A stretch of 64,000 bases of DNA from Saprospiraceae bacterium. GTDB taxonomy: Bacteria > Bacteroidota > Bacteroidia > Chitinophagales > Saprospiraceae. The translations under genes and the position numbers were made by a program. The stretch is from assembly GCA_028282725.1 (NCBI GenBank), contig JANQHF010000080.1, forward strand, positions 22,462-86,461, given 5' to 3'. Below are positions 26,641 to 35,779 of this stretch, in pieces (the first letter of the stretch is position 1; the number at the start of each line of letters is the position of its first letter). The notes beneath the pieces are model-generated. The model was given only the letters and a program-made list of their open reading frames with translations, was not told the origin of the DNA and did no database searches.

Positions 26641-27638
26641 GTCACCCGGACAATGCCGATAAGCACCGAACCCGTTTTCTCACCTCTTTCCACATAACCA
26701 AAGGCATCAGGTACGGTCTGCAGGTTATATGTACGGTCCACAACAGCTTTGAATTTACCTTCACTCACAAGCTTAGTAACCAGTTGGATCGTATCCGTTA
26801 CATTTCGGGGAACCGGGAAGACCACCTTTTTTCTGTAGAACCTTCCGGGCAGCCTGCTCAATAAGGGAGTAAATAGGGAGTAAAAGACGTTTTCAGAGTT
26901 TTTACCCATTTCGGATGAAATGTACACTCCACCCTCTTTTATCAATTTCCTGCACTTCGAAAATGAGCTTTTCCCGACTGTATCGAATATATGATTATAC
27001 TCTTCATCAAGGGCCGTGAAGTCTTGTAGAGTATAGTCAATGACTTGCCCGGCACCCAGTGACTTCATCAGTTCAATATTATTTGTTGAACATACGGCAG
27101 TCACATGAGCCCCCATATTTGCCAATATTTGGAGGGTGGCCGATCCTATGGCTCCCGATGCACCGTTGACGAGGATTCTATCCCCTTCTCGCATGGTGAC
27201 CTTGTTAATGAAATTGTATCCGTAATGCGCTCCTTCCAAGGTGCCTGCTACTTCTTCAATTTTGATTTTTTCCGGTATCACTCCCAGGTGATCCTCCTCA
27301 GAAATTACCAGATATTCTGCCCAACTCTCGAGTCCCGTATCATTGAAACCAAATACCCGGTCCCCGACTTTGAATTTAGTAACTTCCTTGCCTGCCTCAA
27401 TGACCTCGCCGGCAAACTCGGTTCCCGGGATTTCTTTCTTTGGTTTGAATAGTCCTGTCACCAACCGCATGAACCAGGGCTTCGCCCTGACGGTTGCACA
27501 GTCCGTCCGATTGACTGTCCCAAAGTGCACCTTTACCAACAGGTCATTTCGGCCAGGAACAGGTCGGTCGAGCTCTACATATTGAAGTACCTCCTGCCCC
27601 CCGTATTGAGTGTATTTAATTGCTTTCAAATCAAACAA
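26637..27638 (-). CDS. Quinone-reductase-like MDR oxidoreductase
   Basis: A 333-residue medium-chain reductase/dehydrogenase of the zinc-free quinone-oxidoreductase type. Signs are the N-terminal MDR fold with GTVNRTDCATVR, PGTEFAGEV and the nucleotide-binding motif VNGASGAIGSATLQ; the zinc-binding cysteines of ADH are absent. Such enzymes reduce quinones or enones with NADPH. The stop codon is inside the 18-bp minisatellite. The true substrate is unknown. Confidence 0.88.
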   Translation of the reverse strand: MFDLKAIKYTQYGGQEVLQYVELDRPVPGRNDLLVKVHFGTVNRTDCATVRAKPWFMRLVTGLFKPKKEIPGTEFAGEVIEAGKEVTKFKVGDRVFGFNDTGLESWAEYLVISEEDHLGVIPEKIKIEEVAGTLEGAHYGYNFINKVTMREGDRILVNGASGAIGSATLQILANMGAHVTAVCSTNNIELMKSLGAGQVIDYTLQDFTALDEEYNHIFDTVGKSSFSKCRKLIKEGGVYISSEMGKNSENVFYSLFTPLLSRLPGRFYRKKVVFPVPRNVTDTIQLVTKLVSEGKFKAVVDRTYNLQTVPDAFGYVERGEKTGSVLIGIVRVT

Positions 27639-27715
27639 AATCAGTCTGGTTTCAGATAGTTCCTTTTATCATTATCAGATCAAAGGGTCTATTGATCTCA
27701 GATGAACAATCTTTA

Positions 27716-28492
27716 TTAAGTCTTGTCGTATTCCAGTTTTTTCGCTTTTTCCCAAAGTAGATCCATTTCTTCCAGAGTCATTTCGGACATAGGTTTGTTC
27801 GCATTCTGTTCGATATATTCTATCCGGTCTTTAAATTTTCGGTTGGTGAGATCCAGAGCCCGGTTGGCATCGATGTCAAGAAAACGGGCATAATTGACAA
27901 GGGCAAATAGTAAATCTCCAAATTCTTCCGTCTTCTTTTCTGTGTGACCATTGTGCAAGGCTTGCTGGAACTCTGACAATTCTTCTTCTACCTTCTTCCA
28001 TACGTCCTCCGTATGTTCCCATTCAAATCCGACCTGCCCTGCTTTTTCCTGCATCCGCTGAGCCTTGATCAAAGCTGGCAATGCATTGGGCACACCCTGG
28101 AGGATGCTTTTTTTGCCTTCTCTCATTTTTATCCGCTCCCAATTCTGCTTTACCTCAGCATCGTCGTTCACTTTTATATCACCATAAATATGCGGATGAC
28201 GGCGGATTAATTTATCGCAAACAGAATGAATGGCATCAGAAATATCAAAAGCCTTCTTTTCTTCAGCAATTCTGGAATAAAAAACCATGTGCAGCATTAA
28301 GTCACCAATCTCTTCTTTCACATTTCCTAAATCACCACTTTCGATGGCATCAACCAATTCGTATGTTTCCTCAACGGTCAGAGAAGAGAGGGATTCCATC
28401 GTTTGTTTCCTGTCCCAGGGGCATTGCTCCCTTAATTCGTCCATTATTCTTACCAGGCGACCAAAGGCTTCCTTTCTTTCGTGAGCTGACAA
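27716..28492 (-). CDS. mazG: Nucleoside triphosphate pyrophosphohydrolase MazG
   Basis: A 258-residue full-length MazG with two tandem MazG domains: the first with CPWDRKQT and EEIGDLMLHMVFYSRIA, the second with EEFGDLLFALVNYAR, each bearing the metal-binding EExxD pattern. It hydrolyses NTPs and dNTPs to monophosphates and pyrophosphate, a housecleaning role. Cytoplasmic. A TACTTTTG box matching the Bacteroidota -7 element lies at 28522-28529 on the same strand, 30 bases upstream. It is divergent from a small cysteine membrane protein. Confidence 0.94.
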   Translation of the reverse strand: MSAHERKEAFGRLVRIMDELREQCPWDRKQTMESLSSLTVEETYELVDAIESGDLGNVKEEIGDLMLHMVFYSRIAEEKKAFDISDAIHSVCDKLIRRHPHIYGDIKVNDDAEVKQNWERIKMREGKKSILQGVPNALPALIKAQRMQEKAGQVGFEWEHTEDVWKKVEEELSEFQQALHNGHTEKKTEEFGDLLFALVNYARFLDIDANRALDLTNRKFKDRIEYIEQNANKPMSEMTLEEMDLLWEKAKKLEYDKT

Positions 28493-28521
28493 CTTTACGC
28501 TAATTTTAACCGTTCAAATAA

Positions 28522-28529
28522 CAAAAGTA
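28522..28529 (-). promoter_or_regulatory. Candidate -7 box of mazG
   Basis: TACTTTTG on the minus strand, an exact match to TAnnTTTG, 30 bases upstream of the mazG start. No TTG was found at the expected -33 spacing, so it is a weak promoter candidate. Confidence 0.35.
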
Positions 28530-28590
28530 ACGAAACCATATATAGGTAGTTCTTTTAATGTAAATTGCGGTCATTCTTAACTAAGAATAT

Positions 28591-28803
28591 ATGAATACCT
28601 TCCTGGCAACCTTGCTGATCATTTTCGCTGTTTTCGGAATCTCGTTTATCTTATTGAATATCCGCCACATTGTAACCGGTAATGAGTTCCGAGGCACATG
28701 CGCCACCAATAATCCCATGGTAAAAAATGAATTCGGCGAATGTAATGTATGTGGAAAACTTCCGGAGGAGGAGTGCAAGATGCCCGAGGTTGTCAAACAA
28801 TAA
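28591..28803 (+). CDS. Small membrane protein with four cysteines, NqrM-like
   Basis: A 70-residue protein with one N-terminal transmembrane helix (about residues 4-24) followed by a soluble tail with four cysteines: GTC, GEC-NVC and EEC. The layout of one helix, a G-x-C and then a CxxC-type pair resembles NqrM, the small protein that helps assemble the iron site of the Na+-pumping NADH:quinone reductase. No nqr gene is in the window and the spacing is not identical, so this is only a possible distant relation. It lies 23 bases before the PIG-L gene. Confidence 0.65.
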   Translation: MNTFLATLLIIFAVFGISFILLNIRHIVTGNEFRGTCATNNPMVKNEFGECNVCGKLPEEECKMPEVVKQ

Positions 28804-28826
28804 TTCTACTAACTGATCTTGCTTTC

Positions 28827-31373
28827 ATGATAAAATTTAAACTGTTTTTCATTTGCTGCCTCATTCTTTTGTTTGGTACGGCCCAGTCACAACGTCCGGT
28901 GAAGCCAAATGCCAATGAGATATATGATGCCGTTCAAAAACTCAATGTCCTTGGAACTGTGTTATACATCGCTGCACATCCGGATGATGAAAACACCCGG
29001 ATGATCTCATATTTCGCCAATAAAAGAAAGGTAAGGACAGCCTACTTGTCATTAACGAGGGGCGATGGAGGACAAAACCTTATCGGAACTGAAATCTGGG
29101 AGAAATTAGGTCTGATCCGTACAAATGAACTGCTTATGGCCAGAAGTGTTGACGGTGGCAATCAATTCTTCAGCAGGGCCAATGACTTTGGTTATTCCAA
29201 GCATCCGGATGAAACCCTTGCATTCTGGAATAAGGAAGAGGTCATGCACGATATCATAAAGGTCATGCGTGAATTCCGGCCTGATATTGTCGTCAACAGG
29301 TTTGATCATCGTCGGGCAGGCAGAACACATGGACATCATACAAGCTCGGCAATTCTCTCGGTTGAAGCATGCGATATTGCAGGTGATCCAGCTTCATATG
29401 CTGAACGATTAGGACATTTGGAACCATGGCAACCACAACGAGTATTTTTCAATACCGGCTGGTGGTTTTACGGAGGACGGGACCGGTTCAGGGAAGCGGA
29501 TAAATCAAATCTTTATACGCTGGATGCAGGTGTGTACTATCCAACGAAAGGACTTTCGAATAATGAAATAGCGGCACTCAGCCGATCCATGCATAAAAGC
29601 CAGGGATTCGGATCCACAGGTACAAGAGGAAGGGAAATCGAATACCTGGAGTTAGTCAAAGGAAACTCTCCAAATGTCAAAGACGATCCCTTGAGTGGGA
29701 TCGATTGCACATGGGCAAGGGTGGAAGGAGGACGGCAAGTTCAAGTGAAGATTGATGCACTGATACAAGATTACAATTTTGCCGAACCCTCAAAAAATAT
29801 TCAGGCACTGGTAGACATTCACAAAGCCATTCAAGACATTTCGGATAAACACTGGAGAGAGATCAAACTTCGAGAAGTAGAAGACATCATCTTGGCCAGT
29901 ACCGGTTTGTTTCTGGAAGCAGTTGTGAATAAGGAGACAGCCGTGCGCGGGGAAGATCTCAACATTCAATTTGAAATGATCAATCGCTCCGGACGTAAGG
30001 CAACAGTGGATCATATCTCACTTGTTGATAATGAAGATGTACTTGACATCGATAAAGACCTGTTTGAAAATGAACGTGTCATAACAGAGTATACTCTTTC
30101 CATCCCGGAAGATCATCCCCTTTCCAATCCCTACTGGCTCAATGAAAAAGGGACACTTGGCATGTATAGTGTTCCGGACGAACAATTAATTGGCAAGCCT
30201 GTATCTGATGCGATATACACTGCTCAATTTCATCTCAATATAGAAGGTCTCCCTGTTGTGGTATCCAGGGATCTGATCTACAAGACGAATAGTCCGGTTG
30301 ATGGCGAGGTGTATAAGCCCTTTTATATTGTACCTGCAGCTTCCGTATCATTTTCTGATCCGATATATATCTTCCCGGACCAGGATTCGAAGGAAATTGG
30401 AGTCAATCTCAAGGCATACAGGGACTCATTGAAGGGACGTCTGGAAATTGCACATCCTGAATCCTGGCAAATTCGACCGACCAGCGTTGCAATCGACATG
30501 GAAAGAAAAGGAGAAGAGCAAAATATCACTTTTTCGATATCAGGTCCGGGGGGGGCGTCATCCGACGAATTCACGGTTCATTTGATACTTGAGGATGGTA
30601 CAAAACTGGATCAGAAAGTCAATCATATCAATTATGACCACATTCCATCCCAGGTATTGCTTGCATCAGCCAAAGCAAAATTTGAGCGATTAAATATCAA
30701 GACACAGGGAAAGAAAATCGCTTACCTGCAGGGTGCCGGAGATGACATTCCGCAAAACCTGAGGCAGATCGGGTATGAAGTAGATGAAGTCGGGGTATCA
30801 GACCTGACCTCTGAAAATCTCAAATCCTATGATGCTCTGGTTATGGGGATTAGAGCTTACAATACCAAGAGAGAATTGTTCTTGAAAAAGAAGGTCCTCG
30901 ACGAATATATGCAGGGAGGAGGAACGGTCGTGGTTCAGTACAACACAAGTCGTCGTATCAAGGGAGATGATATTGCTCCTTACCCAATGGAATTGTCAAG
31001 GGATCGCGTCACCGATGAATTGGCAGAGGTGCGCTTTGAGATTCCCGACCATGAGGTATTGAATTACCCCAATAAGATTACAGCCAAGGATTTTGAAGGA
31101 TGGGTGCAGGAACGCGGATTGTACTTCCCCAATAATTGGTCCGACGAATATTCAGCTCCCCTATCCTGTAATGACAAGGGGGAACCCTCCAGGCTTGGAG
31201 GATTGCTCATTGCAGAGGTTGGGAAGGGTCACTTCATATATACCGGGTATTCCTGGTTCAGACAACTTCCCGCCGGAGTTCCGGGGGCATTCAGATTATT
31301 CGCCAATTTACTCTCTATTGGGAAAAATGCTGAAATCAAGAATTCCGCATCTGAATCCGGACAAGATGAATAA
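28827..31373 (+). CDS. PIG-L family deacetylase with C-terminal ThuA-like domain
   Basis: About 848 residues from ATG 28827, which gives a signal peptide (MIKFKLFFICCLILLFGTAQSQ). The N-terminal third is a PIG-L zinc deacetylase: AAHPDDEN (H51, D53, D54), LTRGDGGQN and a later H-G-H-H segment that can supply the third ligand. The family removes acetyl groups from N-acetylglucosamine-type sugars. A beta-rich middle follows; from about residue 640 a domain with GYEVDEVG, YDALVMGIRAYN and GGGTVVVQYNTS looks like a ThuA/GATase-like fold. It is followed by an overlapping miniprotein and an SSS symporter, which suggests uptake of a released sugar. Confidence 0.88.
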   Translation: MIKFKLFFICCLILLFGTAQSQRPVKPNANEIYDAVQKLNVLGTVLYIAAHPDDENTRMISYFANKRKVRTAYLSLTRGDGGQNLIGTEIWEKLGLIRTNELLMARSVDGGNQFFSRANDFGYSKHPDETLAFWNKEEVMHDIIKVMREFRPDIVVNRFDHRRAGRTHGHHTSSAILSVEACDIAGDPASYAERLGHLEPWQPQRVFFNTGWWFYGGRDRFREADKSNLYTLDAGVYYPTKGLSNNEIAALSRSMHKSQGFGSTGTRGREIEYLELVKGNSPNVKDDPLSGIDCTWARVEGGRQVQVKIDALIQDYNFAEPSKNIQALVDIHKAIQDISDKHWREIKLREVEDIILASTGLFLEAVVNKETAVRGEDLNIQFEMINRSGRKATVDHISLVDNEDVLDIDKDLFENERVITEYTLSIPEDHPLSNPYWLNEKGTLGMYSVPDEQLIGKPVSDAIYTAQFHLNIEGLPVVVSRDLIYKTNSPVDGEVYKPFYIVPAASVSFSDPIYIFPDQDSKEIGVNLKAYRDSLKGRLEIAHPESWQIRPTSVAIDMERKGEEQNITFSISGPGGASSDEFTVHLILEDGTKLDQKVNHINYDHIPSQVLLASAKAKFERLNIKTQGKKIAYLQGAGDDIPQNLRQIGYEVDEVGVSDLTSENLKSYDALVMGIRAYNTKRELFLKKKVLDEYMQGGGTVVVQYNTSRRIKGDDIAPYPMELSRDRVTDELAEVRFEIPDHEVLNYPNKITAKDFEGWVQERGLYFPNNWSDEYSAPLSCNDKGEPSRLGGLLIAEVGKGHFIYTGYSWFRQLPAGVPGAFRLFANLLSIGKNAEIKNSASESGQDE

Positions 31374-31461
31374 ATGGACTAATAGATACATTGGTATTTT
31401 ACTGATGAATGCCATCTATATTATCATTTTTTACATCCTCCTGATAACATTTCAAGCCTAG
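31366..31461 (+). CDS. 31-residue single-pass membrane miniprotein
   Basis: An ATG at 31366 overlaps the end of the PIG-L gene by 8 bases and opens a 31-residue frame ending at 31461, just 4 bases before the symporter start. The sequence is a short polar head (MNKWTNRY) followed by one long hydrophobic helix rich in Ile, Leu and Phe, ending near the C-terminus. The tight fit between two coupled genes and the clean single-helix design argue for a real gene. It may be a small accessory subunit of the symporter, as is known for other transporters; this is inference. Confidence 0.65.
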   Translation: MNKWTNRYIGILLMNAIYIIIFYILLITFQA

Positions 31462-31465
31462 CTGA

Positions 31466-33142
31466 ATGTCGATTATTGACTGGGTTGTTTTGCTGATCAC
31501 ACTTTTCGTTATCGTGATCTATGGCATGTGGAAGACCCGTAGTCAAAAAAACCTCGAAAATTATCTACTCGCCAGCAAGAAAGCAAAATGGTGGACAGTC
31601 GGTTTGTCCGTGATGGCCACCCAGGCGTCTGCAATAACTTTTTTATCTACTCCCGGTCAAGCCTTTGATGATGGAATGCGTTTCGTCCAATTTTATTTTG
31701 GTTTACCCATCGCCATGGTTATCATCTGCATCACTTTTATCCCGATTTATAACCGACTTAAAGTATACACGGCTTATGAATACCTCGAAAACCGATTTGG
31801 TCGCAATACTCGATTATTTACTGCCTTTCTTTTCTTACTACAACGAGGTCTGGCTGCAGGAATAACCATTTATGCTCCTGCTATCGTCTTGTCTTCAGTA
31901 CTGGATGTCAGTTTGAGTTCAATGGTTTTTCTCATAGGAGGTCTCGTCATACTATATACAGTCTCAGGTGGGACTGAAGCTGTGAATATTACCCAGAAGT
32001 ACCAGATGCTCATCATCTTTCTTGGCTTATTCATAGCCTTCGGTATTATCGTCAATAGCCTTCCTCAGGACATATCATTTACAAATGCTCTGGATATAGC
32101 CGGAGTCTCCGGTAAAATGAATATTCTTGATTTTAGCTTTAACCTTGAAGACCGTTATACTTTTTGGACCGGAATTATCGGGGGAAGTTTCCTTGCTCTC
32201 TCCTATTTCGGAACGGATCAGAGCCAGGTGCAACGTTACCTTACCGGAGCGAATATTTCGGAGTCGCGCTTCGGACTGTTATTCAATGCTCTGTTTAAAG
32301 TCCCCATGCAGTTCTTCATTTTATTGGTCGGTGTTATGGTCTTTGTTTTTTACCAATTCAACAGTTCACCGATCTTCTTTAATGATCAGGTAAAAGATGA
32401 AATCTATGTGACCCCATCAGCTGACGCATTCCGGTCTCTGGAAAAGGATCTGTTGGAATTGGAGTCTGTTAAATCAGAACTATTCCGTGACTACCTGGAT
32501 TCACCTCAGGATGAAGATGTAGTTCAGAGGATTAAGGGCATGGTTGTCGAGGAAAGAGCATTAAGGGATGAGGCCAAGGCGCTCATCAATGCCGGACTGC
32601 CTAAGGCAGAATCCAATGATAAAGACTTTGTGTTTATTCATTTCATATTGAATCAATTGCCACGAGGCTTGATTGGCTTGCTGCTCGCAGTGTTCTTTTG
32701 CGCCGCTATGTCCAGTACGGCATCAGAGTTGAATGCACTGGGCTCTACCTCACTGATTGACTTTTACAAACGCATATTCAGGACAGAGGAGAGCCAGGAG
32801 CATTATGTGAAGGCCGCAAAAGGACTTACCATTTTTTGGGGAATTGTGGCCATTGCATTTGCGTCCATTGCCTCCCTTTTCGAGAATCTCATTCAATTCG
32901 TCAATATTATCGGATCCCTCTTTTACGGCACCATATTGGGAATATTCCTGGCTGCTTTTTATATGAAGCGGATTTCAGGACTTGCTGTGCTCATTGCAGC
33001 AGTGATCTCAGAATTCATCGTCATCATCATATATAGAATGGACGTAGTGGCCTATCTATGGTTGAATTTGATTGGCTGTGCTTCTGTAATTCTCATATCG
33101 ATGTTGATCCAAATACTTTTTCCGGTAAAGAGTGAAGTTTGA
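31466..33142 (+). CDS. Sodium:solute symporter (SSS family)
   Basis: A 558-residue polytopic protein with about 13-14 transmembrane helices of the LeuT-like SSS family (SGLT-like). Recognisable stretches are ASKKAKWWTVGLSVMATQASAITFLSTPGQ in the first helices, AYEYLENRFG, the unwound sodium-site region around YTVSGGTEAVNITQ, GTDQSQVQRYL and CAAMSSTASELNALGS. A hydrophilic insert of about 90 residues (about 310-400) separates two helices. It follows the PIG-L deacetylase and the miniprotein, so a deacetylated or neutral sugar is a plausible substrate (inference). Confidence 0.92.
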   Translation: MSIIDWVVLLITLFVIVIYGMWKTRSQKNLENYLLASKKAKWWTVGLSVMATQASAITFLSTPGQAFDDGMRFVQFYFGLPIAMVIICITFIPIYNRLKVYTAYEYLENRFGRNTRLFTAFLFLLQRGLAAGITIYAPAIVLSSVLDVSLSSMVFLIGGLVILYTVSGGTEAVNITQKYQMLIIFLGLFIAFGIIVNSLPQDISFTNALDIAGVSGKMNILDFSFNLEDRYTFWTGIIGGSFLALSYFGTDQSQVQRYLTGANISESRFGLLFNALFKVPMQFFILLVGVMVFVFYQFNSSPIFFNDQVKDEIYVTPSADAFRSLEKDLLELESVKSELFRDYLDSPQDEDVVQRIKGMVVEERALRDEAKALINAGLPKAESNDKDFVFIHFILNQLPRGLIGLLLAVFFCAAMSSTASELNALGSTSLIDFYKRIFRTEESQEHYVKAAKGLTIFWGIVAIAFASIASLFENLIQFVNIIGSLFYGTILGIFLAAFYMKRISGLAVLIAAVISEFIVIIIYRMDVVAYLWLNLIGCASVILISMLIQILFPVKSEV

Positions 33143-33330
33143 TTCACTTTCTTACCAATCCCGACCACCACTCACTATCCTGGAATGGGGCCTCACACAT
33201 AAGTACAAGACTGGTGACTATCAGTATATCAGAAGATTTGAAGGATACATAAGAACAACAAATGTTGCAAAAGGAGAAAATTCCAAGTCCCAATCAGAAT
33301 AATTCCTACATTGGCAAAAAATAAATTGGA

Positions 33331-34392
33331 ATGGATCGTCTGAAGGTGCTCGTTGTAGGTTGCGGAAACATGGGAAAATCACATGCCAGGGCCTACCATA
33401 AAATTCCGGAGTTTGAAATTGTCGGATTGATTTCGCGCAGACCGGAAAGCAGAGAAGCACTTTCCGGGGAATTAGGAGGATATCCCTGTTATTCATCACT
33501 GGATGAAGCATTGAGTGATACCAACCCTGATGTTGTGTCGATCAATACCTATCCCGATACTCATGCAGAATATGTCAAAAAGTGTCTGTCTGCCGGTGCG
33601 CATGTATTCGTAGAGAAACCTCTTGCCAATACTGTTGAAGAAGCACAATCATTGGTCGACCTGGCTACTGAAAAGAATCTGAAGATGGTCATAGGCTATA
33701 TTTTGCGGGTACATCCGGCATGGGAGCAGTTCATCAACATAGCACAGTCTTTGGGCAAACCGCTGGTCATGCGTATGAACCTGAATCAACAAAGCAGCGG
33801 AAGCACTTGGGAGACACATAAACAATTGATGCAATCCATGTCCCCTATCGTTGATTGCGGTGTGCATTATGTAGACGTCATGTGTCTCATGACAGGGGCA
33901 CGACCTGTCCGTGTCGGTGCCATTGGCGCTAAGCTGACGGACGAAATTGCTGAGGACATGTACAATTATGGGCAATTGCAAGTGGTCTTTGACGACGGAT
34001 CCGTTGGCTGGTATGAAGCGGGCTGGGGCCCTATGATGAGTGAGACAGCGTTTTTCGTGAAAGATGTAATCGGTCCCGGAGGATGCGTGAGCATCATCGA
34101 TAAAGACAAAGGAGAATCCGACGATGTCGATAGTCACAGCAAGACCGGAGGATTATTGGTCCACTATAGTAAGACGGATGAACAGGGCAACTTTACGGAA
34201 AAAGACCAACTGATCAGCACCGAGGATGAGCCCACTCATGACGAATTGTGTTATCTCGAACAAATGGTCCTGTTAAAAGCCATTCAGGAGGATCAGGACC
34301 TTGGTGATCACATGCGCGATGCAGTGAACAGTCTCAAGATTGTGCTGGCTGCTGATGAATCATTCAAAACGGGGAAAGTAGTTGATTTATAA
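33331..34392 (+). CDS. Gfo/Idh/MocA family oxidoreductase
   Basis: A 353-residue NAD(P)-dependent sugar or polyol dehydrogenase. The N-terminal Rossmann fold has VVGCGNMGKSHARAY; the catalytic lysine motif is FVEKPLANTVEEA; the C-terminal sheet domain begins at about residue 125. Cytoplasmic, no signal peptide. The 188 bases before it hold no other gene. Its stop overlaps that of convergent aroK in the palindrome TTATAA. The neighbouring deacetylase and symporter suggest a sugar substrate, not shown. Confidence 0.9.
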   Translation: MDRLKVLVVGCGNMGKSHARAYHKIPEFEIVGLISRRPESREALSGELGGYPCYSSLDEALSDTNPDVVSINTYPDTHAEYVKKCLSAGAHVFVEKPLANTVEEAQSLVDLATEKNLKMVIGYILRVHPAWEQFINIAQSLGKPLVMRMNLNQQSSGSTWETHKQLMQSMSPIVDCGVHYVDVMCLMTGARPVRVGAIGAKLTDEIAEDMYNYGQLQVVFDDGSVGWYEAGWGPMMSETAFFVKDVIGPGGCVSIIDKDKGESDDVDSHSKTGGLLVHYSKTDEQGNFTEKDQLISTEDEPTHDELCYLEQMVLLKAIQEDQDLGDHMRDAVNSLKIVLAADESFKTGKVVDL

Positions 34393-34905
34393 ATCGACCA
34401 TTTTTTCGATTATTCCAATGACGATCTCTTCCGGCTTGGGTTCAATGGAAAAAGTGAAATGGGCTTGCTGGTAGTAGGTCAATCTCTTGTCCAGATGCTT
34501 TTCAATAAATGATGTCAATTCCGAAGGATCCTTGTCCTTGATCAATGGACGGGTATTCAATCCTTCAGCCAGGAGTCTTTGGGCCAGGGTTATCGGACTT
34601 CCTTCCAAATAGATTACCATTCCATGATCCTTCATAACCTTCATATTGTCATAATAACAGGGTACACCTCCTCCTGTCGCAATGACAGTTTCCTCTTTCA
34701 ATGTAGTGGCATACAGTGCACTTGCTTCCAGAACTCTGAAATCTTCCTCCCCATAAAATCTGAAGAGATCGTGAATCGTGTATCCAGACCTCTTCCTGAT
34801 TGATGTATCCAGATCTATGAATGCCCAATTTAGTTGCTCGGCGAGTAATCTTCCGACGGTAGTCTTTCCGGAACCCATGTAACCGATCAAATAGATTCTT
34901 TTCAA
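34387..34905 (-). CDS. aroK: Shikimate kinase
   Basis: A 172-residue P-loop kinase that phosphorylates shikimate in aromatic amino-acid synthesis. The Walker A motif is GYMGSGKTT (residues 8-16), the DLD motif follows (FIDLDTSI), and ATGGGVP plus the LID arginine in NTRPLI complete the active site. Cytoplasmic. A promoter TTG-N21-TATCTTCG lies just upstream, overlapping the divergent yajC promoter. Its stop overlaps the convergent oxidoreductase gene. Confidence 0.94.
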   Translation of the reverse strand: MKRIYLIGYMGSGKTTVGRLLAEQLNWAFIDLDTSIRKRSGYTIHDLFRFYGEEDFRVLEASALYATTLKEETVIATGGGVPCYYDNMKVMKDHGMVIYLEGSPITLAQRLLAEGLNTRPLIKDKDPSELTSFIEKHLDKRLTYYQQAHFTFSIEPKPEEIVIGIIEKMVDL

Positions 34906-34916
34906 GTCCTTTTTAG

Positions 34917-34924
34917 TATGTTTG
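34917..34924 (+). promoter_or_regulatory. Candidate -7 box of yajC
   Basis: TATGTTTG, an exact TAnnTTTG match, 23 bases before the yajC ATG. No TTG was found at the usual upstream spacing. It lies next to the opposing aroK promoter. Confidence 0.45.
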
Positions 34925-34926
34925 CG

Positions 34927-34958
34927 CGAAGATAAAAGAAGCTTTTATGATCCTTCAA
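34927..34958 (-). promoter_or_regulatory. Candidate promoter of aroK
   Basis: On the minus strand TTG (34956-34958), 21 bases, then TATCTTCG (34927-34934), 21 bases before the aroK start. The spacing fits the Bacteroidota sigma pattern, with TTCG in place of TTTG. The -33 part lies inside the first codons of divergent yajC. Confidence 0.55.
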
Positions 34959-35240
34959 GCAGATCCCGGGGCGATGATTGGTAACTTTCTTCCATTGATC
35001 CTTATCGTAGTTGTAATGTACCTGTTTTTTATTCGCCCTACAGCCAAAAAACAAAAAGCTCAGTCCAAATTTGTCAATGAACTCAAAAAAGGTGACAAAG
35101 TCGCTACATCCTCAGGCATCATTGGCACAATTACCAAATTAGATGAAAAAACAGCGACCTTACAAATTAGTCAAAAGGGCTATGTTGATGTGCTGAGATC
35201 TACCATCTCCAACGAACTAACCGAAGAATTGAATAAATAA
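34947..35240 (+). CDS. yajC: Preprotein translocase subunit YajC
   Basis: A 97-residue Sec accessory protein. A single N-terminal transmembrane helix (about residues 9-28, LPLILIVVVMYLFFIRP) is followed by the charged linker TAKKQKAQ and the small beta domain with KKGDKVATSSGIIGTI. It binds SecDF in the inner membrane. Normal in length. The next gene lies 133 bases downstream. Confidence 0.94.
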   Translation: MILQADPGAMIGNFLPLILIVVVMYLFFIRPTAKKQKAQSKFVNELKKGDKVATSSGIIGTITKLDEKTATLQISQKGYVDVLRSTISNELTEELNK

Positions 35241-35373
35241 AGGTATACCCGGGTTCGTCTCCATTCATAAAGATTTCACTTGTGTTGTTGTTTGTATTAG
35301 AATAATCTGTAATACATTTAACGTGCATTGTTTTTTAAATGAAATGTAGAATCAATACACTATACAGGTCAAA

Positions 35374-35712
35374 ATGAACAAGCGGGGAATAGTCAAGGAT
35401 TACGACAAACTTGACGAAGCTATTCAACAACAGATCAAATTGAATTACCCTCATGGGTTTGATCGACACCTGTTTACCCTTAAGAACATTGAAGGTAAGT
35501 TTGTAAGCGCCTTACCTCTTGAAACCGATAATCGGTATTACCTGGTCAGAATGTCAAAGGAACTGGCACAAGAAATCATTCAGGAAGATGATGATTACGA
35601 TGATGATGGCCACTTAAAGGAAAACATCAAAGTGGAATACCAAGAAAAGTACGAGGAGATTCCGGAAAAGGAATTAATGAAAATGAACGAAAGTGATGAT
35701 GAAGATTCATAA
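35374..35712 (+). CDS. Conserved small acidic protein of unknown function
   Basis: A 112-residue cytoplasmic protein without a family I can name. The N-terminal 75 residues look folded (DKLDEAIQQQIKLNYPHGF, RYYLVRMS), while the C-terminal 35 residues are strongly acidic (QEDDDYDDDGHL... ending in NESDDEDS). It resembles small conserved Bacteroidota proteins. It is followed by a perfect 10-bp hairpin terminator shared with the convergent DUF1573 gene. Confidence 0.75.
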   Translation: MNKRGIVKDYDKLDEAIQQQIKLNYPHGFDRHLFTLKNIEGKFVSALPLETDNRYYLVRMSKELAQEIIQEDDDYDDDGHLKENIKVEYQEKYEEIPEKELMKMNESDDEDS

Positions 35713-35730
35713 ATATCTTCATCCATAAAA

Positions 35731-35757
35731 AAAGGCAATCGGATGATGATTGCCTTT
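35731..35757. terminator. Bidirectional intrinsic terminator
   Basis: A perfect 10-bp stem AAAGGCAATC / GATTGCCTTT with a 7-base loop, flanked by A-rich sequence on the left and T-rich on the right. It lies between the convergent 112-residue protein gene and the DUF1573 gene and can serve both. Confidence 0.85.
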
Positions 35758-35779
35758 CTTATTTTATGTTTTCTTCACA

